DNA of 64,000 bases from Curtobacterium pusillum. Lineage in GTDB: Bacteria > Actinomycetota > Actinomycetes > Actinomycetales > Microbacteriaceae. The stretch covers positions 372,001 through 436,000 of the forward strand of contig NZ_VDZH01000004.1 of assembly GCF_007673235.1 (NCBI RefSeq), written 5' to 3'. This document shows positions 35,955 to 44,229 of the stretch, piece by piece (the first letter of the stretch is position 1; each line of letters starts with the position of its first letter). The notes under the pieces were generated by a model. That model searched no databases, was not told the DNA's origin, and was given only the letters and a program-made list of their open reading frames with translations. A program made the translations under genes and the position numbers.

Positions 35955-37107
35955 GGCCGTCTCCCCCGACGAACGGCTCGGCTCCGCGGTCCTCGCTGCG
36001 CTCGGCCGCGTGATCGACCCCGAGATCCGCCGCCCCGTCACGGAGCTCGACATGATCCGTGGTGTCGATGTGCAGCCTGGAGGCGCGGTGCGCGTCGACC
36101 TGCAGCTCACGATCGTGGGGTGCCCCGCCGCCGACACCATCGAGCGCGACGTGCGCGCCGCCGCCGGTTCCGTGGACGGCGTGTCCGCCGTGTCGGTCGA
36201 CGTGTCGGTCATGGCCCCGGCGACCCGCGCCGCGCTGACCGAGCGGCTCCGCGCCGGTCGACCGAAGGGCGTGCAGTTCACGCCGGACTCCCTCACCCGG
36301 GTGATCGCTGTCACGAGCGGCAAGGGCGGCGTCGGGAAGTCGACCGTCACCGCGAACCTGGCAGTCGCGCTCGCTGCGCGTGGCCAGCGGGTGGGCATCG
36401 TCGACGTCGACGTGCACGGCTTCAGCATCCCCGGGCTGATGGGCCTGACCGACGCGAACGGCGTGGCGCCACGCCCCACCCGGGTGGACAGCATGATCCT
36501 GCCGCCGGTGGCCCACGACGTGAAGGTCGTGTCGATCGGCATGTTCGTGGACGACGCCTCGACCGCGGTGTCCTGGCGCGGGCCGATGCTGCACCGGACC
36601 GTGTCGCAGTTCCTCACCGACGTGTTCTTCGGCGACCTCGACGTGCTGCTGCTCGACCTGCCGCCGGGCACCGGGGACGTGGCGATCTCGGTCGGCCAGC
36701 TGCTCCCGCACGCCGAGGTCCTGGTCGTGACCACCCCGCAGGCGGCCGCCGCCGACGTGGCCGAGCGGAGCGGGATCGTCGCGCGGCAGACCGGGCAGCG
36801 GGTCATCGGTGTCATCGAGAACATGGCGGGTCTCGTGCAGCCCGACGGCAGCGTCCTGCACCTGTTCGGTGAGGGCGGCGGTGCGGAGACCGCTCGGCGA
36901 CTGTCCCGTGACCAGGAGTCCCCCGTGCGGGTGCTCGGCAGCGTGCCGTTGTCCGTGCCGCTCAGAGAGGGCGGGGACACCGGCCTGCCGGTCGTGCTCG
37001 GCGCGCCGGAGGACCCCGCCGCCGTCGCACTCGCCGCGATCGCCGACGGCATCACGACGATGGGGCGCGGGCTGGCCGGACGGAAGCTGGGCTTGTCGCT
37101 GTCCTAG
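35947..37107 (+). CDS. mrp: Mrp/NBP35-type iron-sulfur carrier ATPase
   Basis: 386 residues from GTG 35947. A DUF59/MIP18-like domain (about 10-95) is followed by the deviant Walker A SGKGGVGKSTVTANLA (about 123-138), DVDVHGFSIPGLMG, LLLDLPPGTGD and VVTTPQAAAADVAER. Mrp proteins bind and deliver Fe-S clusters or regulate via ATP. I do not see the CxxC pair of classical Mrp near the end, so the mode of cluster binding is open. The stop TAG (37105-37107) is also the start of the next gene's -10. Confidence 0.87.
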   Translation: MAEAVSPDERLGSAVLAALGRVIDPEIRRPVTELDMIRGVDVQPGGAVRVDLQLTIVGCPAADTIERDVRAAAGSVDGVSAVSVDVSVMAPATRAALTERLRAGRPKGVQFTPDSLTRVIAVTSGKGGVGKSTVTANLAVALAARGQRVGIVDVDVHGFSIPGLMGLTDANGVAPRPTRVDSMILPPVAHDVKVVSIGMFVDDASTAVSWRGPMLHRTVSQFLTDVFFGDLDVLLLDLPPGTGDVAISVGQLLPHAEVLVVTTPQAAAADVAERSGIVARQTGQRVIGVIENMAGLVQPDGSVLHLFGEGGGAETARRLSRDQESPVRVLGSVPLSVPLREGGDTGLPVVLGAPEDPAAVALAAIADGITTMGRGLAGRKLGLSLS

Positions 37108-37110
37108 GCT
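37105..37110 (+). promoter_or_regulatory. Leaderless -10 element of the methyltransferase gene, built on the mrp stop codon
   Basis: TAGGCT seven bases before ATG 37118; the first three bases are the mrp stop codon. Confidence 0.5.
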
Positions 37111-37117
37111 CGAACGC

Positions 37118-37966
37118 ATGAGCACGGATCACGTCGACGTCGACTGGGAGCAGGCCCGCGACACCAACCGCGCCAACTGGGACGACCGCGTGCCGATCCA
37201 CGAGGGTGCCTACGAGATCGACGAGCTGTCCGATCCCGAGCACCGCTCGACCGTCGTCCGCGACGACCTCCCCGCGCTGGCACCCTGGCTGCCGTCGGGC
37301 TCTCTGCACGGCCTCGACGTCTGCCACCTGCAGTGTCACATCGGAACCGACACCGTGTCCCTCGCCCGCGAGGGCGCCCGGGTCACCGGCGTCGACTTCT
37401 CCCCCGCTGCGCTCGCCTCCGCCGCCGGACTCGCTTCGCGGCTCGATCTCGACATCACCTGGGTCGAGACCGACGTCCTCGACGCCCGAGCCGCGGTGGT
37501 GGGGGACTTCGACGTGGTCTACACGAGCATCGGCACCATCTGCTGGCTCGCGGATCTCGACCGGTGGGCCGCACAGGTCGCCGCGCTGCTCCGACCGGGC
37601 GGGGTGTTCTTCATCCGCGACGGCCACCCGGCGTTGTACGCGCTCGACGAGTCCGCCGACGGGCTCGTCACCCGGTACCGCTACTTCCCGGACGGCACCG
37701 CGCAGCAGTGGGACGATGCCGGGACGTACGCGGGCGACGGGACCGTGGCGAACACCCGGACGTACGAGTGGCCGCACCCGCTCTCCGAGATCGTGAACGC
37801 GCTCCTCGGCGCCGGGCTGCGTATCCGCCGACTGGACGAGGGCACGACGCTCCCGTGGCGCTTCAGTCCGCGGATGGAGGACACCGGTGACGGCTCCTGG
37901 GCCTGGCCCGCCGCGGATCGGGACCGGTTGCCGACCACGTACACCGTCGTCGCGACGAAGGACTGA
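37118..37966 (+). CDS. Class I SAM-dependent methyltransferase
   Basis: 282 residues. The SAM-binding motif I is a variant, GLDVCHLQCHIGTDTVSLA (about 68-86), typical of a subfamily of actinobacterial methyltransferases; VTGVDFSPAALASAA (motif II) and FDVVYTSIGTICWL (motif IV) follow. The C-terminal part (RYRYFPDGTAQQWDDAGTYAG, TYEWPHPLSEIVNALL) is a cap domain seen in small-molecule methyltransferases. Substrate unknown. Confidence 0.85.
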   Translation: MSTDHVDVDWEQARDTNRANWDDRVPIHEGAYEIDELSDPEHRSTVVRDDLPALAPWLPSGSLHGLDVCHLQCHIGTDTVSLAREGARVTGVDFSPAALASAAGLASRLDLDITWVETDVLDARAAVVGDFDVVYTSIGTICWLADLDRWAAQVAALLRPGGVFFIRDGHPALYALDESADGLVTRYRYFPDGTAQQWDDAGTYAGDGTVANTRTYEWPHPLSEIVNALLGAGLRIRRLDEGTTLPWRFSPRMEDTGDGSWAWPAADRDRLPTTYTVVATKD

Positions 37967-38109
37967 TCCCGCAGCTGTACGTCCTTTCATGGACAGGTCG
38001 TTCCACCTGAGAGCAATATGCAGGGGTATTCCACAATGCTCCTGCGAAATCGGGTCGCAGGGGTTCCACCCGCCGGACGACGACGTCCGGCCGAGGACAG
38101 GAGAACCGT

Positions 38110-39399
38110 GTGAAGAACGACATCCGCGTGCGGATCGGCCTCGTGGCCGCCGCAGTGGCGACGATCGCAGGAGGATCGCTCGCCGCGGCACCGGCCATCG
38201 CCGCGACACCGTCGTGTGCGACCGCCTGGGCTGCCGGCACCGCCTACTCCGGCGGCGCCACCGTCAGCGAGAACGGCACGAACTACACCGCGAACTGGTG
38301 GACGCAGGGCGACGACCCCGCGACGCATTCGGGGGCGACAGGGAGCGGGCAGCCGTGGACGTCCACCGGCGCCTGCACCGGTACGGGTGGTGGCGGCACG
38401 ACCACTCCGGGCGGCGGCACCACGAACCCGGGCACGGGTGGCAGTGGGGGCACCGCCAGCGGCCTGGTGTTCAGCCCGTACAAGGACGTCACCGTGAACC
38501 TCGACTGGAACACGAACGTGATGAACACCGCCGTCACCGGGACGCGCATCCCGGTCGTCGGCTCGAGCAACAGCCTCGTCTCCACACGGGAGCCCGGCCT
38601 CAAGGCGATCACCCTCGCGTTCGCGACCGGCACCTGCGGCAGCGAGAACTGGGGCGGTGTGGCGGCCGACGCGTTCGCGAGCGCCAACATCCCGAAGCTC
38701 GACGCCGCGGGCGTGAACTACATCGTGAGCACCGGCGGCGCAGCGGGCTCGTTCAAGTGCTCCGGCACGGCGCTGCAGAGCTTCATCGCCCGGTACGCCA
38801 CCCCGCACATGATCGGCGTCGACTTCGACATCGAGAGCGGCCAGTCCGCCTCAGACGTCCAGAACCTCGTGAACGCCGCAGCTCTCGCCCAGTCGAAGTA
38901 CCCGGGCCTGCGCTTCTCCTTCACCCTCGCGACCCTCGCGGCCAGCGACGGGAGCTTCGGCGGGCTCAACAGCACGGGTGACGCCACGGTCAAGGCGATC
39001 AAGGCATCGTCGCTGACGAACTACACCGTCAACCTCATGACGATGGACTTCGGCCGCGCGACGACCGCGAACTGCGTGCTGTCCGGATCGACCTGCGAGA
39101 TGGGCAAGTCCTCGATCCAGGCCGTGACGAACCTCGAGCACACCTACGGCATCGCGCCGTCGAAGATCGAGGTCACCCCGATGATCGGCGTGAACGACAC
39201 CTCCGACGAGGTCTTCACCCTCGCCGACGTCGACACCCTGTCCGCGTACGCCAAGGCGAACGGCCTCGCCGGCGTCCACTACTGGTCCCTCGACCGCGAC
39301 ACCCCGTGCTCCTCGACGACGGCGATGTCCACCTGCAGCTCGGTACCGAGCGCACCGGCCCTCGCCTGGACGGACCGCTTCATCGCCGACCTGAAGTAG
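38110..39399 (+). CDS. Secreted GH18 chitinase-like protein with an N-terminal carbohydrate-binding module
   Basis: 429 residues from GTG 38110, with AGGAG seven bases upstream. A signal peptide (about 1-32, ending APAIAA) is followed by a chitin-binding module of the CBM5/12 type (ATAWAAGTAYSGGATVSENGTNY ... WTSTGAC, split here by aromatic Trp), a Gly/Thr/Pro linker (about 90-117) and a GH18-like barrel. The catalytic strand reads IGVDFDIESG with Glu242 as acid; the first Asp of the usual DxxDxDxE is Ile235. YTVNLMTMDFG and GVHYWSLDRDT are further GH18 landmarks. It should bind or cleave chitin or related polymers outside the cell. An 8-bp hairpin (GCCGGACG/CGTCCGGC) lies just before the ribosome site. 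Confidence 0.85.
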   Translation: MKNDIRVRIGLVAAAVATIAGGSLAAAPAIAATPSCATAWAAGTAYSGGATVSENGTNYTANWWTQGDDPATHSGATGSGQPWTSTGACTGTGGGGTTTPGGGTTNPGTGGSGGTASGLVFSPYKDVTVNLDWNTNVMNTAVTGTRIPVVGSSNSLVSTREPGLKAITLAFATGTCGSENWGGVAADAFASANIPKLDAAGVNYIVSTGGAAGSFKCSGTALQSFIARYATPHMIGVDFDIESGQSASDVQNLVNAAALAQSKYPGLRFSFTLATLAASDGSFGGLNSTGDATVKAIKASSLTNYTVNLMTMDFGRATTANCVLSGSTCEMGKSSIQAVTNLEHTYGIAPSKIEVTPMIGVNDTSDEVFTLADVDTLSAYAKANGLAGVHYWSLDRDTPCSSTTAMSTCSSVPSAPALAWTDRFIADLK

Positions 39400-39433
39400 C
39401 GGGGCGGCGTGCTGATCCGCGCGTAGGAAGTCG

Positions 39434-39478
39434 AATCGCGCGTAGGAGGTCGGTTCTTCCGGCCACCTACGCGCGATT
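39434..39478. repeat. GCGTAGGA-family hairpin
   Basis: A 20-base stem (39434-39453 with 39459-39478; 13 perfect pairs at the base) and a TTCTT loop. Flanking sequence (39421-39505) shares its order of blocks with the repeats at 56739-57001: GCGTAGGAAG, CGTAGGAGG, TTCTTCC, CGCGCGA, CCGCTT and TGGGACGGAAC. It sits between the GH18 gene and tatB, in a 197-base non-coding gap. Confidence 0.75.
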
Positions 39479-39516
39479 CCGCTTTCCATCGCGCACGGTG
39501 TGGGACGGAACCACCA

Positions 39517-39562
39517 ACGGCCTGGAGGCGCGGTGCCAGCTGGCACCGCGCCTCCAGTCCGT
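39517..39562. repeat. 46-bp near-perfect palindrome, CTGGAGGC(G/A)CGG family
   Basis: Two 23-base arms with one mismatch, centred at 39539/39540, matching the palindrome at 3613-3660 through the CGCGGTGCCAG/CTGGCACCGCG core. It lies 35 bases after the tatB stop on the minus strand and 117 bases after the GH18 stop, so it may act as a bidirectional terminator. Confidence 0.85.
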
Positions 39563-39596
39563 CAAGCGGTCACGTGACGGGCGTGGGGCGCCCTCG

Positions 39597-39965
39597 TCAG
39601 GTCGCTTCGGCGTCGAAGGGTGCGGCCTCGCCGATGGCGAGGGGCACCACCGGTGCCGTCGCACGCACGTTGGAGGCGGTGACCTGCGCGGTCTGCACGG
39701 CCGCCGCACTGCCGCCCGAGTCGAGGAGCGCGTCGCGGATGATCCGGCGCGGGTCGTACTGCCGGGGGTCGAGCTTCTGCCAGTCGACCTCGTCGAACTC
39801 GGGGCCCATCTCCTCGCGCATCCGGTCCTTCGCGGTGTCGGCGAAGCGACGGACGGCCTTCACGAACTCGGCGAGCTTCTGGGCGTACATCGGCAGCCGC
39901 TGCGGTCCGAGCAGGAGGACGCCGATGATCCCGATCACCAGGAACTTCTCGAAGCCGTCGAACAC
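39597..39965 (-). CDS. tatB: Sec-independent translocase subunit TatB/TatA-like
   Basis: 122 residues from GTG 39965. The N-terminal membrane helix FEKFLVIGIIGVLLLGPQRLP (about 5-25) carries the conserved GPxxLP/E hinge, followed by an amphipathic helix (YAQKLAEFVKAVRRFADTAK) and a polar tail. This is the TatB plan, although TatA cannot be excluded. A -10-like TACGCT sits six bases upstream. It is divergent from the O-methyltransferase gene; in mycobacteria sigE, rseA and htrA lie between these two, but they are absent here. Confidence 0.87.
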   Translation of the reverse strand: MFDGFEKFLVIGIIGVLLLGPQRLPMYAQKLAEFVKAVRRFADTAKDRMREEMGPEFDEVDWQKLDPRQYDPRRIIRDALLDSGGSAAAVQTAQVTASNVRATAPVVPLAIGEAAPFDAEAT

Positions 39966-39971
39966 GGTACG

Positions 39972-39977
39972 AGCGTA
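39972..39977 (-). promoter_or_regulatory. Leaderless -10 element of tatB
   Basis: TACGCT on the minus strand, six bases before GTG 39965; it decides the start over an upstream in-frame codon at 39989. Confidence 0.55.
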
Positions 39978-40029
39978 ACCCGTCCGCACTGCGCCGCACC
40001 CGTAGAGTTGTCATCCGAACGGAGTGTGC

Positions 40030-40662
40030 GTGTCAGAGAAAGAGTCGAACTGGAAGTTCGCCGAGGACATCGTCTCGGAGTCCGAGGTGATCGCCCGTGC
40101 TCGTGAGCACTCCCTCGAGCTCGGGGTGGAGGCGATCTCCCCCGCCATCGGTGCGCAGATCGGCGTCGTCGCGGCGGCATCGCGGGCGACGAGCATCATC
40201 GAGATCGGCACCGGACTCGGCGTGTCCGGACTGTACCTGCTCGGCGGCGCACCGACCGCGACCCTGACGACGATCGACGTCGAGGTCGACCACCAGCAGT
40301 ACGCCCGCGACGCCTACATCGCGGCCGGCACCGCACCCGCCCGCATCCGGCTCATCCCCGGCCGTGCGAACCAGGTGCTGCCGCGCATGAACGAGGCGTC
40401 GTACGACGTCGTCCTCGTCGACGCCGACCCAGAGCACGTAATCGAGTACGTCGAGCACGGGCTGCGGCTCGCTCGCGTCGGCGGGACCGTGCTGGTGCCG
40501 CACGCGCTCTGGCGTGGCCGGGTCGCCGACCCGGTGAAGCGGGACCGCGCGACCACCGACTTCCGGCTGCTCCTGACCGAGGTGTCGACCTCGGGTGCGG
40601 TCATCAGCGCGCTGTCTCCGGCGGGCGACGGGCTGCTGCAGATGACGAAGGTGTCCGCGTAG
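40030..40662 (+). CDS. O-methyltransferase (class I SAM, catechol/caffeoyl type)
   Basis: 210 residues from GTG 40030, with GGAG five bases upstream; a GTG two codons earlier is possible. SAM motif I is IIEIGTGLGVSGLYLL (about 57-72), then TIDVEVDHQQYARDAY and the metal-binding YDVVLVDADPEHVIEYVEHGLRL, LVPHALWRGRV. From memory Rv1220c is the mycobacterial counterpart beside the sigE-tatB region. The substrate is unknown. It ends four bases before the stop of the convergent AAA ATPase gene. Confidence 0.87.
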   Translation: MSEKESNWKFAEDIVSESEVIARAREHSLELGVEAISPAIGAQIGVVAAASRATSIIEIGTGLGVSGLYLLGGAPTATLTTIDVEVDHQQYARDAYIAAGTAPARIRLIPGRANQVLPRMNEASYDVVLVDADPEHVIEYVEHGLRLARVGGTVLVPHALWRGRVADPVKRDRATTDFRLLLTEVSTSGAVISALSPAGDGLLQMTKVSA

Positions 40663-40666
40663 CCGC

Positions 40667-41389
40667 TCAGTCGAGGTGGCGCAGGTAGCGCTCCGGGGAC
40701 TCCAGGAACGCCCGCTGGTTGCGCACCAGGTCCAGGTCGCCCCAGGCGGTGCGGCGGATGCCCCAGTCCCCGACCTCGTGGATGGTCGCGCCCGGGAACG
40801 CAGCGAGCACCGGCGAGTGCGTCGACAGCACGACCTGGCCGATGCCGCTCTCGACGATGGACTGTAGCAGGCCGATGAGCGCCAGACAGCCGGAGAACGA
40901 CAGCGCCGACTCCGGTTCGTCGAGGATCCAGAGCCCGGGCCACTGCGATCGGTCGATCACGAAGTCCAGGAACGACTCGCCGTGGCTGCGCTCGTGGAAG
41001 ACCGGCTCCGGTCGGGGGCCCGGGTGCTCCTCGAGGAACGTGAACAGCCCGTGCATGGTCTCGGCGCGCAGGAAGAACCCGCCCTTCGCGGCGCCGGGCT
41101 CCCGGACGAGCACGAGGTGTTCCCAGAGCTGCGACTCGGTCGCGCGGGTGGTGTGCCCGGACATCGTCGAACCACCCTCCGGCCCCATCCCGAACGCGAG
41201 GGCGATCGCCTCGACCAGGGTCGACTTGCCGACGCCGTTGTCGCCGACGAACACCGTCACGGGATCGAGGTCGAGCCCGTCGTCGAGGAGCTGGCGGACG
41301 GGCGCGAGGGTCCCGGGCCACTGATCGCGCGCCAGTGGGTCCGGCGCGTACTCCTCGACGCGGCGGATCGGCAGGCGGGTCCGTGGCAC
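40667..41389 (-). CDS. AAA/ABC-type ATPase of the RecF-like superfamily
   Basis: 240 residues from GTG 41389. Walker A FVGDNGVGKSTLVEAIALAFG (about 47-67) and Walker B LWILDEPESALSFSG with D/E, and a QVVLSTHSPVLAAFPGA switch region, show a compact SMC/RecF-like ATPase without a long coiled coil. The short middle part (EHPGPRPEPVFHERSHGESFLDFV) is typical of small stand-alone AAA_21/AAA_23 proteins. Function unknown. No nuclease or toxin partner is next to it, so I do not call it a defence system. Confidence 0.8.
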   Translation of the reverse strand: MPRTRLPIRRVEEYAPDPLARDQWPGTLAPVRQLLDDGLDLDPVTVFVGDNGVGKSTLVEAIALAFGMGPEGGSTMSGHTTRATESQLWEHLVLVREPGAAKGGFFLRAETMHGLFTFLEEHPGPRPEPVFHERSHGESFLDFVIDRSQWPGLWILDEPESALSFSGCLALIGLLQSIVESGIGQVVLSTHSPVLAAFPGATIHEVGDWGIRRTAWGDLDLVRNQRAFLESPERYLRHLD

Positions 41390-41404
41390 CCGTTCATCCT
41401 GCCG

Positions 41405-41500
41405 GACGGTACCGACAGCGCGGTCCCGGACGGCACCGACAGCGCTATCCCGAACGGCGCCGACAGCGCTGTCCCGAACTGCGCCGACGCCTCTGTCCCG
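41405..41500. repeat. Four tandem 24-bp repeats upstream of the AAA ATPase gene
   Basis: Units at 41405, 41429, 41453 and 41477, for example GACGGCACCGACAGCGC then TATCCCG. On the plus strand they would encode an octapeptide (D/N)G(T/A)DSA(V/I)P, but no start codon opens that frame nearby. The array lies between the AAA ATPase start and the DUF3117 terminator. Confidence 0.8.
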
Positions 41501-41508
41501 GACGCGAA

Positions 41509-41538
41509 GGAGCCCGGAGCGTACGCGCTCCGGGCTCC
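41509..41538 (-). terminator. Terminator of the DUF3117 gene
   Basis: A perfect 13-bp stem (41509-41521 with 41526-41538) with TACG loop, 22 bases past the DUF3117 stop on the minus strand. Confidence 0.8.
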
Positions 41539-41559
41539 CCCGTTCGGTGCTTCGACGTA

Positions 41560-41730
41560 CTAGGCCGAGACGACCTCGGCGAGTGCGTCGTGGAGTTCCT
41601 TGGCCTCGGCATCGTTGACCGAGACGACCAGGCGGCCTCCACCTTCGAGCGGAACCCGCACGATGATGAGTCGACCCTCCTTAACAGCCTCCATCGGCCC
41701 GTCACCGGTCCTCGGCTTCATGGCTGCCAT
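41560..41730 (-). CDS. DUF3117 family protein
   Basis: 56 residues from ATG 41730, with GGGGA seven bases upstream. The sequence MAAMKPRTGDGPMEAVKEG, then RVPLEGGGRLVVSV, is almost diagnostic for this small conserved actinobacterial family (Rv1211 type, from memory). Function is unknown. The compact beta-rich pattern fits a small nucleic-acid or nucleotide-binding protein, which is speculation. It has its own promoter and terminator. Confidence 0.9.
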   Translation of the reverse strand: MAAMKPRTGDGPMEAVKEGRLIIVRVPLEGGGRLVVSVNDAEAKELHDALAEVVSA

Positions 41731-41764
41731 CAGATGTCCCCTTTCGTGCAGTACATGCCCGCTC

Positions 41765-41794
41765 ATTATCTCGTATCGATGGGGGAACTGCGAA
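41765..41794 (-). promoter_or_regulatory. Promoter of the DUF3117 gene
   Basis: On the minus strand TTCGCA (41789-41794) and GATAAT (41765-41770) are 18 bases apart. The leader would be about 28 bases and holds the ribosome site. Confidence 0.5.
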
Positions 41795-41845
41795 ACCGCC
41801 CAGGTTGGGGGTGGCGAATCGCGACGTTCTCGCGGGTCGGATTCC

Positions 41846-41851
41846 TAACCT
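41846..41851 (+). promoter_or_regulatory. Leaderless -10 element of the AI-2E permease gene
   Basis: TAACCT six bases before GTG 41858. Confidence 0.5.
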
Positions 41852-41857
41852 TGGCGT

Positions 41858-43006
41858 GTGCCGAACATCCGCTCCACGCGTCGTCCACACGCAGATCCCG
41901 CGCTCGAAGCCGTCCCGCCGGGCGTGCGGGTGGCCGGTGCGTTCTCGTGGCGGATCCTCGTCGTCGTCGCCGCCATCGCCATCGTCGTCGTCCTCGTGGT
42001 CCTGCTGCGCGACATCGTGGTGCCGTTCCTCGTCGGCCTGCTCGTCTGCGCTCTGCTCGCGCCCCTGTCGGCGTTCCTCCAGCGGCACCGGTGGCCGAAG
42101 TGGCTGGCGGTCCTGTCGTGCCTCGTCGGCGTCCTGGTCGCCCTCGGGGTCCTCGCGCTGGTCGTCACCGCGCAGATCCGGTACGACCTCCCGTCCCTCG
42201 CACACCGACTCGACCACAACGTGCAGTCGCTGCAGACGCTGTTGGCGACGGAACCGTTCGGCATCACGGCGTCACAGGTGACGAAGTGGCTCGCTGACGG
42301 GACCAGGTTCCTGCAGACGCACGCGTCGTCGATCCTGTCGGGTGCGCTCGAGGCCGGGAGCGGGCTCGTGCACGCCCTCGAGGGGCTCTTCATCGTGGTC
42401 TTCACGACGATCTTCGTGCTCGTCGACGGGCCTCGGATCTGGTCCTGGACGGTGCGGCTGTTCCCCCGGCGGGCCCGCCCCCGCATCGACGTCGCCGGGC
42501 ACGCCGGATGGAAGACACTGACGAGCTTCATCCGCGTCCAGCTCGTCGTCGCCGTCACCGACGCGCTCGGGATCGTCATCGGCGCCCTGGCGCTCCAGGT
42601 GCCACTCGCCATCCCGATCGGCGTCATCGTGTTCTTCGGGGCGTTCGTCCCGGTCGTCGGTGCCATCGTCGCCGGCGGCGTCGCCGTGCTCGTCGCGCTG
42701 GTGTTCAACGGTTGGGTCCCGGCACTCGTGATGCTCGGCGTGGTCATCGTCGTGCAGCAGCTGGAGAGCCACGTCCTGCACCCGTTCCTCACCGGCAGCG
42801 CCGTCAAGGTCCACCCGCTCGGCGTCGTGCTCGGCGTGACGGCCGGCACCACGATCGCCGGGGTGGTCGGGGCGTTCTTCGCGGTGCCGTTCATCGCCAC
42901 GGTCAACTCGATGATCACGGCCGCGGCAGCGTGGCGCCCGGATGACCCGGCGCCGTCAGCGCCGCCGACCGGACCGACCACCGATCACGGCGGCGTCCAG
43001 TCGTAG
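41858..43006 (+). CDS. AI-2E family transporter (PerM-like permease)
   Basis: 382 residues. Two N-terminal helices (ILVVVAAIAIVVVLVVLL and VVPFLVGLLVCALLAPLSAFL), an extracytoplasmic amphipathic region, then the conserved C-terminal helices with VPLAIPIGVIVFFGAFVPVVGAIVAG split by short turns, and QQLESHVLHPFLTGSAVKVHPLGVVL, the family hallmark. Substrate is unknown; the name reflects one family member only. Its last 22 bases overlap the convergent mannosyltransferase-like gene. Confidence 0.88.
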   Translation: MPNIRSTRRPHADPALEAVPPGVRVAGAFSWRILVVVAAIAIVVVLVVLLRDIVVPFLVGLLVCALLAPLSAFLQRHRWPKWLAVLSCLVGVLVALGVLALVVTAQIRYDLPSLAHRLDHNVQSLQTLLATEPFGITASQVTKWLADGTRFLQTHASSILSGALEAGSGLVHALEGLFIVVFTTIFVLVDGPRIWSWTVRLFPRRARPRIDVAGHAGWKTLTSFIRVQLVVAVTDALGIVIGALALQVPLAIPIGVIVFFGAFVPVVGAIVAGGVAVLVALVFNGWVPALVMLGVVIVVQQLESHVLHPFLTGSAVKVHPLGVVLGVTAGTTIAGVVGAFFAVPFIATVNSMITAAAAWRPDDPAPSAPPTGPTTDHGGVQS

Positions 43007-44229
43007 CCGTCCACCCACCAGCAGTAGTACAGCCACACCCACTGCAGGGCGAGGCACACGACGACGACCGCCACCCGGTACACCCGTGACCGCGGCAGTG
43101 CGACGATCCCGAGCAGGGGTGCGATCGGCAGCAGGATGCGCCAGGTACTCGACTGCGGGAAGAACACGGCCAGCAGGTACACGACGTAGGCGACACCCCA
43201 GAGCCGCAGCTCCAGACCGATCCGCCGCGCCGCCGGCATGAACACGAACGCCGCAAACCCGACGACCACCACGGCGAGCAGGATCGCCCCGGCCGGCTGG
43301 CGGAACCACCACCCGAAGCCCTGGATCCAGGGGGCGAACGGCACGAGTTCCTTCCACCCGATGTACGACGAGCGCCAGGCGAGCTCGGTGTCCGTGTACG
43401 CCTTCGGCACCCCGGTGACCGCCCACGCGATCGCCGGCCACGCGAGCCCGACGACCCCGGAGACCACCGCCACCACCGCGGGCGGCACGAACCGTCGGAC
43501 GGTCAGCGGTGCGGACTCACGGACCCACGTCGGCCGGACGAACCAGGCGCCCAGGAACAGCACGATGAGGAACGCGAACGCGAGCCCGGTCGGCCGGGTC
43601 ATCCCGAGCAGCAGCACGACGGGCAGCATCGTCCACCAGCGGCGTTCCACCATCAGGACGAGGGCGACGAGGAGCAGGAACATCCCCATCGACTCGGCGT
43701 ACGCCACCTGGAACATCACGGCGACCGGTGCGACGCAGAACAGCACGGTGGCGAACGTCGCCCGCGCCGGGTCGAGGAACTTCCCCATCAGCCGACGGAA
43801 GACGAGCGCGGCACCCCAACCGAACAGCAGGGAGACCGACACCGCGACGAGCTCGAACGACGCCCCGGTGAGCACCATGAGCCCGCGGACCAGGAACGGG
43901 TACGCGGGCATGAACGCCCACGCGTTCTCCGTCACGTGCCCGGCGGCGTCCACCGGCAGCGTCGACGGGTACCCGCTCGCCGCGATCACGCGGTACCAGG
44001 CGCCGTCCCAGATCGACGAGAACGAGAGCAGCCCCGGGTGCTGCACGGTGAAGGAGTTCGCGGCCTGGACGCTCGCGAACGCCGAGAGCATCACGCCCGT
44101 GACGACGCGCGCGAGCACGTAGACGACCGTGATCCGCGCCCACCACGGCACGACGCGGTAGCGGGCGTGCCAGCGGGCTCGGGCGGGGCTCAGCCGGGTC
44201 GACCCGGCCGTGGTCAGGCCGTCAGCCAC
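42985..44229 (-). CDS. Polytopic membrane mannosyltransferase-like protein
   Basis: 414 residues from GTG 44229, overlapping the dapE end by 16 bases. About ten hydrophobic helices. After the first helix lie [17 protein letters not shown] and [13 protein letters not shown], then [14 protein letters not shown] and [10 protein letters not shown], the same order of motifs as in the protein at 26328-27509; the Asp of IWDGAWY is the likely catalytic residue of a GT-C fold. It may mannosylate an envelope lipid or protein. Position after dapE looks like chance co-transcription. Confidence 0.75.
   Translation of the reverse strand: MADGLTTAGSTRLSPARARWHARYRVVPWWARITVVYVLARVVTGVMLSAFASVQAANSFTVQHPGLLSFSSIWDGAWYRVIAASGYPSTLPVDAAGHVTENAWAFMPAYPFLVRGLMVLTGASFELVAVSVSLLFGWGAALVFRRLMGKFLDPARATFATVLFCVAPVAVMFQVAYAESMGMFLLLVALVLMVERRWWTMLPVVLLLGMTRPTGLAFAFLIVLFLGAWFVRPTWVRESAPLTVRRFVPPAVVAVVSGVVGLAWPAIAWAVTGVPKAYTDTELAWRSSYIGWKELVPFAPWIQGFGWWFRQPAGAILLAVVVVGFAAFVFMPAARRIGLELRLWGVAYVVYLLAVFFPQSSTWRILLPIAPLLGIVALPRSRVYRVAVVVVCLALQWVWLYYCWWVDGYDWTPP

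Noticed and set aside
37967..38109. Riboswitch upstream of the chitinase-like gene
   Set aside because: Only an 8-bp hairpin and a short direct repeat (GCAGGGGT) are visible; no known riboswitch core was recognised.
40667..41389. Anti-phage defence ATPase (OLD/Gabija-like)
   Set aside because: The ATPase is small, has no TOPRIM or nuclease domain and no partner gene.
41335..42297. Plus-strand gene upstream of the AI-2E permease
   Set aside because: The frame crosses the AAA gene start, tandem repeats and the DUF3117 gene antisense, and shows no family motifs.
42985..44229. dapE fused to the membrane glycosyltransferase
   Set aside because: The two genes overlap by 16 bases in different frames and each has its own start and stop.
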